DNA of 64,000 nt from Belliella alkalica (lineage in GTDB: Bacteria; Bacteroidota; Bacteroidia; Cytophagales; Cyclobacteriaceae). Made by a program: the position numbers and the translations under genes. Where the stretch lies: positions 62,705 through 126,704 of the forward strand of contig NZ_JAKZGO010000003.1 of assembly GCF_022549785.1 (NCBI RefSeq), given 5' to 3'. Within the stretch, counting starts at the first letter, position 1. The number at the start of each line of letters is the position of its first letter. The notes beneath the pieces are model-generated. The model was not told the origin of the DNA. It saw only the letters and a program-made list of their open reading frames with translations, and ran no database searches. Positions 1-8,300 of the stretch are shown piece by piece.

Positions 1-629
<629 letters not shown>

Positions 630-650
630 GCAGTAAATCTTTTATGTAAA

Positions 651-683
651 CGAAAAAAGCAGCTTCAGGGCTGCTTTTTTTCG
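651..683 (+). terminator. Rho-independent terminator of eno
   Basis: Arms CGAAAAAAGCAGC and GCTGCTTTTTTTCG flank a short TTCAGG loop, and the right arm carries the T-run. It lies 22 bases after the enolase stop. The A/T-rich flanks would also let it work weakly on the other strand. Confidence 0.85.
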
Positions 684-870
684 TTTGTGAATTTTGAAGG
701 TTCATTCTGATTGCCAAACCAAATATGGCGTTGAAGAACTAATATATTGTCCTGATAAATACAATGCCGATCCCTAACAACCTTATTTGAAAGTAAGCCT
801 GATTATTTTAAATATGCGCTGGATCTTTTCGGGTAATAATGATTATTTAAAATTCCCCAATTACAAAATA

Positions 871-1080
871 CTATTCAGCAAAAATATCAACAACGTCTTC
901 TCTTGATTCAGGTTCTGTGTTTTCTGAATACGCACCATTTTTTAAATGCTCTTGATATATTTGAGATTCTATACAAAACATCCCTCTTCCGGGAAAGTAA
1001 AATACAGAGTCCCCAACATTTATAGACTTTTTCGTTTGAAGGCAAATGCCTTTCTGCTTGGATTCAATAAATTTTCCCAT
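871..1080 (-). CDS. small hypothetical protein, degenerate zinc-knuckle-like
   Basis: A 69-residue protein that I cannot name with certainty. Residues 1-40 follow a pattern seen in small zinc-binding domains, GxCxxCxxxIxxGDxIxYxxGxGxxxC: here G-I-C, KSINVGD, VFYFPGRGMFC. Only C13 and C36 are present and the second Cys of the usual first knuckle is replaced (CLQT), so zinc binding is doubtful. The C-terminal 30 residues are acidic. It stands alone between enolase and a + strand gene, with no operon partner. There is no signal peptide, so it is probably cytosolic. The ORF is short and could be spurious, but its composition looks protein-like. Confidence 0.5.
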   Translation of the reverse strand: MGKFIESKQKGICLQTKKSINVGDSVFYFPGRGMFCIESQIYQEHLKNGAYSENTEPESREDVVDIFAE

Positions 1081-1293
1081 GATTGATTTTAAACCATTAA
1101 TCTTCTTTAAGATACAAATCTAATTCCACATTAGAAACACTTATTATTAAATGTTCGGTACATTAATTGAATTTTGAAAAAATCAGTAGTTAAATATTTG
1201 AAATTAAGCTTGTTAGTTTTTGATTTAATTTTTCCTTGTTTATCGTAGTTTTTAACATTATTTTTAGTTTTAATGTTGTTTAGAGTTTGGTAA

Positions 1294-4029
1294 ATGATTA
1301 TGAAGCAAAAGAAGATTTCACTAGTTATTTTTATATATTTTTCTTTTTTATGTTTCAGTTACTCTCAGGTAAATGAGGTTGTTTATGAAAATCTTTTTCC
1401 TGAAAAAATTTACATGCAACTAGACAATGAAATTTATGAAAATGATGAGACGATTTGGTTTAAAGCGATAGTTTTGAACAGTTTTGATCATAAACCAACT
1501 ACGCTAAGTGGGGTTTTGATCGTTGAGCTTATAAGTGATTCTAAGGAGATATTACAAAGTAAATTGATTAAGCTAGAGGAGGGAATAGGTCTTGGTCATT
1601 TTGATTTAGATGCCGAATATCAAGCTGGGACATTTTTGCTTAGAGCTTATACTGAATGGGATAGGAATTTTGAGGATAAATTTATATTTGAAAAATATAT
1701 TAAGATCTATTCTACTTCACAAAAAGTAGATCTTATAGAGGATACAGAAATTTTTCATCAATCATCATTTCCCAATTTGACTGTGAGGTATAATTCTGAC
1801 TTCGGGGATACTATAGACATAAAAAAATACTCTTTAAAGTATTCCAATGACAAAATTGAAAGGAAGGTGATTATTCAAAAAGATAAAAACGGAAGGTTTT
1901 TTTCTGAACTTTTTTTTGATGAAGATTTGAGTAATCTTAAACTTTCACTTGTCACTGATAATAAAATCTTAGAGACAAAATACATCAGGATTAATGAAGA
2001 TGATTTTGATTTGCAGTTTTTCCCCGAGGGTGGGGAGTTGGTCAATGGAATTGTTTCTAGAGTTGGTTTTAAGTTTTGTGATAAATATGGGAAGGGTTTT
2101 CAAGGGATATTTGAACTTCTAAGTGAAGATGGAGATGTGCTTCATAAATCTGAAAGTAATCATTTGGGAATGGGAAGTTTTTATTTTTATCCTAATCATA
2201 AAGAGAAGTATAGCGTAAGAGCAAAAAGTTTGAATGATTCGATATGGCAGCGACAGAAGTTTATTGATGTAAATAACTTTGGAACTGTTTTAAGTGTTGA
2301 TAAAAATTCGGATGTTTTTAAATTAGGAATTCAATCTACAAATAGTCATGATAGTATTTCAATAGAAGTGATAAGTCGTGGATACAATTTTTTCAATTTG
2401 AAGGGAAAGTTGAGCGATGGGAAATTTTATGCCACAATAAATTGTGGGGATTTACCGGAAGGGTTATTGGTTTTGAGGGTTTTGTCAGAGAAAGATAACT
2501 CTATTGCTGAACGCTTGATTTTCAATGAAAGGGAAGATCAAAGATTAATTATAAGCCATCGATATGGTAATGATAAGAATGAGTTATTTCAAAGAGATAA
2601 GTCTGAGTTTTCATTTGAAGTTCTAGAACCCAACGGGAAAATTTCCGAAGCCAACTTATCGATAAAAGTCATTAATATTGATCAGCTTGGAGATGTTCAG
2701 AAAGGTGTAAATAGCATCGTCAGCCATGTCTTGTTAACTTCAGAGTTAAATGGAATCATTGAAAAGCCGTATGAGTATTTTACACAAGGAAGGGTTGTCA
2801 ACTATAAGTATCTTGATGATCTTTTACTTACTCAAGGTTGGAGAAAGTATAATTACTCAGAACTTGGTAGCGAAATTATAGAGTTTTCGCCAGAAAAAGG
2901 TTTGGAAATTTCTGGTACAGTAAAGGGTATTTCAGCCAGAAAATCTACAAGACAAGGCATTGATTTAACAATGATGTCATTTGGAACAATCACTGATATT
3001 CAGAATCAGAAATCAGATAGCCTTGGTATGTTTTATTTCCCATTAAGGGATGAATATGGAGAAAAAATAGATGTGTTGATTCAATCCAAGAAAAAGGAAG
3101 GAGGTAGAAATTTAGAATATAATATAAGTATTGAAGAGAGATTGTCACCCGAGGTTAACTTTCAAGAGGATTTTGAAATGGATATGATTAGTCCTAAAGT
3201 AAAGTATTTTTTAGAGCAAAATCAATTAAGAAGATCAATTGACAATGCCTTTCGCTTAGAAGAGGCTGGCTTTGAGTTAGAAGAAGTAGAGGTGAGAGAC
3301 ACCAGATTGTCACCTGAGCGAGAAAAGCTCTATAAAGATCATGGTGAGCCAGATGTAGTAATTGATGGTGATGAAATCCGTGAAGAAGAGAAAAAATGGT
3401 CTTTTGGTTTGTACAGTGTTTTGAAATTTTCCTTTCCCAAGGATATACAAATTTATACTGATTTTGACTTACAGCCAGGAGGTGGACTAAGAGCCAAGGT
3501 AATAGGAGGTGGTGATGTAGATATAGTTGTTATAGATGGGATAGCAATTAAAAGGGATGAATATAAATTTGTAGATGGAATACCCCCGAGTGAGGTGACG
3601 AGCGTTGAGATTATTAGGTTTGCTCAAGATTTCGCGCCATTATGGTGGACTACAGATCTAGGTAATGAGCCTCCAAAAAGTTTGAACATAATTGCCATAT
3701 TTACCCAAGCAGGAAAGGGACTTTCAGGAGCTTACCGAAGACAAGGAGTGTCCGAATTCAGTGTTCCTGTCTTTGCAATGGTCAAAGAATATTATACGCC
3801 TAAATATGATGTACTCAATTCAGAGAGTTGGATAAAGCCTGATTTGAGAGCAATCTTACATTGGGAAAGATCTAAAAATACCATAAATGGGAAAGCTGAA
3901 ACTTCTTATTATAATGGAGATTTGACTGGTGATGTACGAGTTATCATCGAAGCTGTGAGTAATGAAGGTAAGATTGGTTATTATGAATTTGAGTATGAAG
4001 TACTCGATCGAAAATCTAAAAAGGAGTAA
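1294..4029 (+). CDS. exported MG2-like / TonB-plug-like surface protein
   Basis: A 911-residue exported protein. It has a signal peptide (ATG at 1294 or at 1300, hydrophobic to about residue 22, cleavage near FSYSQ). An MG2-like domain of the alpha-2-macroglobulin type follows at about 33-140; its opening EKIYMQLDNEIYENDETIW and the later AGTFLLRAYTEW are typical of Bacteroidota proteins of this type. Middle beta-sandwich regions span about 235-560. A stretch resembling the plug domain of TonB-dependent receptors lies at about 735-790 (VIDGIAIK, then VTSVEIIR). There is no beta-barrel, so it is not a transporter. Such proteins are usually stand-alone genes of unknown role at the cell surface. 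It stands alone here; the acetylation pair follows 94 bases on. Family assignment is good, function unknown. Confidence 0.75.
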   Translation: MIMKQKKISLVIFIYFSFLCFSYSQVNEVVYENLFPEKIYMQLDNEIYENDETIWFKAIVLNSFDHKPTTLSGVLIVELISDSKEILQSKLIKLEEGIGLGHFDLDAEYQAGTFLLRAYTEWDRNFEDKFIFEKYIKIYSTSQKVDLIEDTEIFHQSSFPNLTVRYNSDFGDTIDIKKYSLKYSNDKIERKVIIQKDKNGRFFSELFFDEDLSNLKLSLVTDNKILETKYIRINEDDFDLQFFPEGGELVNGIVSRVGFKFCDKYGKGFQGIFELLSEDGDVLHKSESNHLGMGSFYFYPNHKEKYSVRAKSLNDSIWQRQKFIDVNNFGTVLSVDKNSDVFKLGIQSTNSHDSISIEVISRGYNFFNLKGKLSDGKFYATINCGDLPEGLLVLRVLSEKDNSIAERLIFNEREDQRLIISHRYGNDKNELFQRDKSEFSFEVLEPNGKISEANLSIKVINIDQLGDVQKGVNSIVSHVLLTSELNGIIEKPYEYFTQGRVVNYKYLDDLLLTQGWRKYNYSELGSEIIEFSPEKGLEISGTVKGISARKSTRQGIDLTMMSFGTITDIQNQKSDSLGMFYFPLRDEYGEKIDVLIQSKKKEGGRNLEYNISIEERLSPEVNFQEDFEMDMISPKVKYFLEQNQLRRSIDNAFRLEEAGFELEEVEVRDTRLSPEREKLYKDHGEPDVVIDGDEIREEEKKWSFGLYSVLKFSFPKDIQIYTDFDLQPGGGLRAKVIGGGDVDIVVIDGIAIKRDEYKFVDGIPPSEVTSVEIIRFAQDFAPLWWTTDLGNEPPKSLNIIAIFTQAGKGLSGAYRRQGVSEFSVPVFAMVKEYYTPKYDVLNSESWIKPDLRAILHWERSKNTINGKAETSYYNGDLTGDVRVIIEAVSNEGKIGYYEFEYEVLDRKSKKE

Positions 4030-4123
4030 AGTAGTCTGTGCGATATTTATAGTTGTTGATTATTATCATTCTTTTTAATTTGTTAATATTGCATGTTACG
4101 ATAAAAACAAATATCAAAATTTC

Positions 4124-5578
4124 ATGCTATTTAACTCCCTTGACTTTGCTTTATTCTTGCCAATAGTTTTCATCCTATATTGGTTTGTGTTTAGGGATAG
4201 CTTGAAGTCTCAGAATTTCTTGATTGTAATTACCAGTTATTTTTTTTATGGTTGGTGGGATTGGAGGTTTCTTGCCTTGATAGGTTTCAGTACTTTGATA
4301 GATTTTGCAGTAGGAGTGCGACTTGACAAGGTAGAAGGCAGGTTCAAACGCAAGTCACTGTTGATATTAAGTCTTTTGGTGAACATTGGCTTTCTTGGGT
4401 TTTTTAAGTATTACAATTTTTTTCTTGACAATTTCATCACTGCATTTACTTTTTTTGGTATGCCGATTAAAGCTAATTCACTGAATATAATTTTACCAGT
4501 TGGGATTAGTTTTTACACTTTTCAGACAATGAGTTACTCAATAGATGTGTACAGAAAGCGTTTGACCGCTACAAGAGATTTTATTGCTTTTTCAGCTTTT
4601 GTGAGCTTTTTTCCGCAACTTGTAGCTGGACCAATAGAACGTGCCACTAATTTACTTCCGCAGTTTTTCGAAAAAAGGAAGTTTGATTATTTTATGGCAA
4701 AGAATGGTTTGAGGCAGATATTATGGGGGTTGTTCAAAAAAGTAGTGATAGCTGACAATTGTGCAGAATATGCCAACATGATTTTCAATAACTCTACAGA
4801 ATATCAAGGGAGTACGTTAATACTCGGAGCACTTTTTTTTACTTTTCAGATATATGGAGATTTTTCAGGTTATTCAGATATCGCTATTGGGACTGCAAGA
4901 CTTTTTGGCTTTAATCTGATGCAAAATTTTGCGTTTCCATATTTCTCCCGAGATATTGCAGAGTTTTGGCGTCGTTGGCATATTTCACTTACCACATGGT
5001 TTCGGGATTATGTCTATATTCCATTAGGAGGAAGTAAAGTTGGGACGTTTCTGCAAATACGTAATGTGTTTGTCATATTCATTATTAGTGGTTTTTGGCA
5101 TGGTGCAAATTGGACATTCATTGCCTGGGGAGCTTTGAATGCTATTTATTTCATTCCACTATTGATTTTTGGCAAAAATAGGCAAAACATAGAGATCGTA
5201 GCAGTAGGTAAAAAACTTCCTTGCTTTAGGGAGGTGCTATCTATTCTAGGGACTTTTGCCCTGACTGTTTTTTCATGGATATTTTTTAGGGCTGAGAATA
5301 TGAGCCATGCTCTTTCTTATGTTTTTGGAATTTTCTCAGAAGGCCTCTTTGCAATACCTGATTTTTCTGTTTTTCCTGGGGCGATCACCTTACTGATATT
5401 TATTGTTGCATTTATGTTTGTAGAATGGAAAGGTCGTGTCGGGGAATATGGAATTTCTGAAATGCATTTAATTTCAAATAAGGCGTACAGGTGGTCGATT
5501 TATGTATTCATAATTTTGATTATTGATGTTTTCGGGAATACATCAGAGGAAATCGAATTTATTTATTTTCAGTTTTGA
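4124..5578 (+). CDS. MBOAT-family membrane O-acyltransferase (AlgI-like)
   Basis: A 484-residue multi-pass inner-membrane protein of the MBOAT family, whose AlgI/PatA/DltB-type members move acyl groups, usually acetyl, across the membrane to modify extracytoplasmic polysaccharide. About ten hydrophobic segments are visible. The diagnostic motifs are FWRRWHISLTTWFRDYVYIP (H286) and GFWHGANWTFIAWG with the invariant catalytic His at H326. The length fits AlgI (about 470-520). The next gene begins one base after the stop and encodes a membrane-anchored SGNH-like protein, which matches the usual pairing of an MBOAT channel with an SGNH-type transferase. No polysaccharide synthase genes lie nearby, so the substrate is unknown. 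Confidence 0.93.
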   Translation: MLFNSLDFALFLPIVFILYWFVFRDSLKSQNFLIVITSYFFYGWWDWRFLALIGFSTLIDFAVGVRLDKVEGRFKRKSLLILSLLVNIGFLGFFKYYNFFLDNFITAFTFFGMPIKANSLNIILPVGISFYTFQTMSYSIDVYRKRLTATRDFIAFSAFVSFFPQLVAGPIERATNLLPQFFEKRKFDYFMAKNGLRQILWGLFKKVVIADNCAEYANMIFNNSTEYQGSTLILGALFFTFQIYGDFSGYSDIAIGTARLFGFNLMQNFAFPYFSRDIAEFWRRWHISLTTWFRDYVYIPLGGSKVGTFLQIRNVFVIFIISGFWHGANWTFIAWGALNAIYFIPLLIFGKNRQNIEIVAVGKKLPCFREVLSILGTFALTVFSWIFFRAENMSHALSYVFGIFSEGLFAIPDFSVFPGAITLLIFIVAFMFVEWKGRVGEYGISEMHLISNKAYRWSIYVFIILIIDVFGNTSEEIEFIYFQF

Positions 5579-5579
5579 T

Positions 5580-6470
5580 ATGATGATAAGACTATTTCTC
5601 AGACAGGTTCTTACTTTTCTAACACTCCTATTAGTAATCAATGTGTTATTGTTTTTCATGATAAGAGGTTTTTATATCAAAGGGTATGATGATGTTGATC
5701 TATCATTTTCGGAATATCTTTTGGCCGATTCGCATGGTACGCCTTTGGGCGATTTCACGGAAATCCATGAAGTTCATAATTTTTCGGGGCAGAGCGATTC
5801 TTACCTTGATATGGAGAGAAAATTGAAATATCTAATTCGAAATGCCCATGTAAATAGGATTTATATCAGTGTGGATGACCATACACTCTCGCCTACCAGA
5901 GAAGATCAAAACAATTTGGATAGGTCATCATTTTATGCTGACCAAGACGATTATCCAGATTATGGTGCATTTATTTACAACAAATATCTCAAATACTATT
6001 GTGTGTTTTTAAATGACAGGTACAGCTTGATCATAAAGAACTTTTTGCAGGATGAGCTTTTTGATTTTTCAAAATGGGGAGGAGTTAGATCAAAAGCCTC
6101 CTGGGAAGATTTAGATATTGCAGAACAAAAGGAAAAGTCATTGGATCGGATTGAAAATTATTTTGATGAACCATTACCATCAAATATCATGACTGAAGCC
6201 TTAAAAAGAATTATTCTTATTTGCGAGTCAAATGATATCGATTTGATTGGTTTGAGATTTCCATTGTCAAAAACCTATTATGGTATGTTGGCAGAAGAAA
6301 GCTACGGAGCTGACACTCTTTTTATCAAGAATAATATTTTTGTAATTGATTTTGATGATTTGTTTTTGGAGCAAGATTCTTTGTTTAGTGATATGGATCA
6401 TTTGGATAGGGAAGGTGGAGAGATATTCGTTGATATCCTGTTTGATAGTTTGGACAATGTTTGGCCATGA
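5580..6470 (+). CDS. SGNH-like acyltransferase partner of the MBOAT protein
   Basis: A 296-residue protein starting at ATG 5580, just after the MBOAT stop (an upstream in-frame start at 5523 lies inside the MBOAT gene and is less likely). It has an N-terminal membrane anchor at about 8-28 and then an extracytoplasmic domain. LLADSHG (D50 S51 H52) sits where SGNH block I would be, NFSGQSDSYLD resembles block II, and DMDHLDREGG near the C-terminus (D271, H274) resembles the block V Asp-x-x-His. I infer the role of AlgJ/AlgX-type proteins, which take acetyl from the MBOAT protein and put it on a glycan. Overall similarity to named families is low, so the assignment rests on motifs and operon position. 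Confidence 0.7.
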   Translation: MMIRLFLRQVLTFLTLLLVINVLLFFMIRGFYIKGYDDVDLSFSEYLLADSHGTPLGDFTEIHEVHNFSGQSDSYLDMERKLKYLIRNAHVNRIYISVDDHTLSPTREDQNNLDRSSFYADQDDYPDYGAFIYNKYLKYYCVFLNDRYSLIIKNFLQDELFDFSKWGGVRSKASWEDLDIAEQKEKSLDRIENYFDEPLPSNIMTEALKRIILICESNDIDLIGLRFPLSKTYYGMLAEESYGADTLFIKNNIFVIDFDDLFLEQDSLFSDMDHLDREGGEIFVDILFDSLDNVWP

Positions 6471-6501
6471 AAAAAGACCGATTTAATAACCGGTCTTTTT
6501 T
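6471..6501. terminator. bidirectional terminator
   Basis: Arms AAAAAGACCG and CGGTCTTTTT flank the loop ATTTAATAAC, immediately after the stop of the SGNH-like gene. A-run and T-run on the two sides suit termination of both the acetylation pair (+) and the protease gene (-). Confidence 0.85.
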
Positions 6502-6526
6502 AAACAACTCAAACACTAAATTTATT

Positions 6527-8026
6527 TTATTCTACTTTTAGTTCGAAGTAATATTCTTGTCCGTTAGGGTAAAGACCAAGGATTACTACTTCTTCACCTC
6601 TGTTTTCTTCAAGTATTGATACTACATCGCTTGCACTTGAGATCCTAAACCTTCCATTTGCTCCCAAGATCGAAGTGATTATAAAGCCAGGCCTTGCACC
6701 TGATTTTTTCCAGCCATCATTTTCAATAGTGAGAATGGTTGCTCCTCCCTGTATTTTTAGCCTTTCTTTTATGTTTTCTTTCAAATCTTCAAAAGTCACT
6801 CCGCTGAAGCTAGCTACTACTGGGGCTTCTTTTTTCACAATTTTGGTGTCTCCGGAAATGTTTTTCAAGGTTGCCTTTGATTCTATCTCTTTTCCGTCTC
6901 TTAGGTATTTTATAGTAACTTGATCTCCTGGTCTTTTTCTAGCTACCATTTCTTGTAATGTGGCTACTGAATTGGTTCTTACACCATCAACACCGATGAT
7001 GACATCACCTTCTTTGAGGCCAGCCTCTTTTCCACCGCTTCCCTCATTTACGCCTCTTACATAGACACCTTGCGATACACCAAGATTTAGATCCAATTCT
7101 TCTTGGAGTTCAGGCGATACATCGATGATGGTGACACCGAGTAAACCTCTCTGAACTGTGCCATATTTCAATAAATCATCCATTACTTTTTTCACCAATG
7201 TGCTTGGTACCGCAAAAGCATATCCGTTGAAAGTGCCTGTTCTCGATGCAATAGCAGTATTTACACCAATAAGTTCTCCTGCTAGGTTTACCAAGGCGCC
7301 ACCAGAATTGCCAGGGTTGACTACGGCATCTGTTTGGAGAAATGATTCTATTGATAATTGGTTTTCTGCAGTTCTAAGAATTCCTATATTTCTGGCCTTT
7401 GCGCTAATAATCCCTGCTGTCACTGTAGAAGTCAAATCAAACGGATTACCTACTGCAAGTACCCATTCCCCAATTTTTGTTTGATCGGAATCTCCAAAAC
7501 TCACATAAGGTAGTCCTTTCGCTTCTATTTTCAACAAAGCCAAATCTGTAGTAGGGTCTGTACCAATTACACGTGCAGTGTATCTAGTATTGTCTTCTAA
7601 TGAAATGTCTACTTTCGAGGCATTTTCTATCACATGGTTGTTTGTGACAATATATCCATCTTCTGATATGATAACTCCAGAACCCGAACTCCTAGCTTCT
7701 CTAGGCATTTGATTTCTATCTGGGGCTCTAAATCCAAAGAGCTCTTCCAATGGATCCACTCCTCTTTGTTGTCTCTGCGGGGCTGAGACAGAACTTTTGA
7801 CATGGACCACTGCAGGTGTTACTTGTTGGGCAGCAGCGACAAAATTAATTCCATCAGGTACAGTGAATTTTGAATCCGAAAGCCAATTTACTAAGCTGGC
7901 ATCTTGTTTTTCAGTGAAATTTGTAGCTGTATTTTGTTTGGATAAATAGCTGGCACCTGCCAAAGCAACTACACCACCTATAAGAGAGGCTAAAACGATG
8001 CCTAGGAAAAACTGCTTTTTATTCAT
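6527..8026 (-). CDS. Do-like periplasmic serine protease (DegP/HtrA family)
   Basis: A 499-residue HtrA-type protease that degrades or refolds misfolded envelope proteins. I chose the ATG at 8026 (MNKKQFFLG) because a signal or anchor segment follows at 6-26; the upstream ATG at 8059 adds 11 unlike residues. A trypsin-like domain carries the complete triad: H131 in VTNNHVIENAS, D161 in DPTTDLALL and S241 in NPGNSGGAL. Two PDZ regions follow, about 295-385 (GLLGVTIIDV, then GLKEGDVIIGVDG) and about 410-499, the second less typical. Length is normal for Do-type proteases. It is monocistronic, convergent with the acetylation pair and divergent from the mechanosensitive channel gene. No regulatory motif was recognised upstream. 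Confidence 0.95.
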   Translation of the reverse strand: MNKKQFFLGIVLASLIGGVVALAGASYLSKQNTATNFTEKQDASLVNWLSDSKFTVPDGINFVAAAQQVTPAVVHVKSSVSAPQRQQRGVDPLEELFGFRAPDRNQMPREARSSGSGVIISEDGYIVTNNHVIENASKVDISLEDNTRYTARVIGTDPTTDLALLKIEAKGLPYVSFGDSDQTKIGEWVLAVGNPFDLTSTVTAGIISAKARNIGILRTAENQLSIESFLQTDAVVNPGNSGGALVNLAGELIGVNTAIASRTGTFNGYAFAVPSTLVKKVMDDLLKYGTVQRGLLGVTIIDVSPELQEELDLNLGVSQGVYVRGVNEGSGGKEAGLKEGDVIIGVDGVRTNSVATLQEMVARKRPGDQVTIKYLRDGKEIESKATLKNISGDTKIVKKEAPVVASFSGVTFEDLKENIKERLKIQGGATILTIENDGWKKSGARPGFIITSILGANGRFRISSASDVVSILEENRGEEVVILGLYPNGQEYYFELKVE

Positions 8027-8300
8027 TTTTATTGCGTTTAAGTTATATGTAAGATACACGAAATTTACGAGTAACAGTTATCAAAAATCAAGCATTTTAA
8101 AACATGAGAATATGTTTTTAACATGGTTTAACACTTGCCAAATACTGTTACCTTTACTTAACAATCAATTATAGGAATGAGTTTAAAAGAATCTATCAAG
8201 CTATGCATCTTGACAATCTCGAAACCTTTGGCTATTTAGCTGAGACTATTTTAAATTATCATGTATATTGAATTATTTTCTAAATGAAATCGGAATAAGT

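Noticed and set aside
684-870. A - strand stretch of about 45 codons without a stop (reading RDRHCIYQDNILVLQRH)
   Set aside because: It has no start codon, resembles no family I know, and runs into the enolase terminator. It may be a remnant but cannot be supported.
7158-7484. 108-codon + strand frame inside the protease gene
   Set aside because: It lies entirely antisense to a clearly conserved protease domain.
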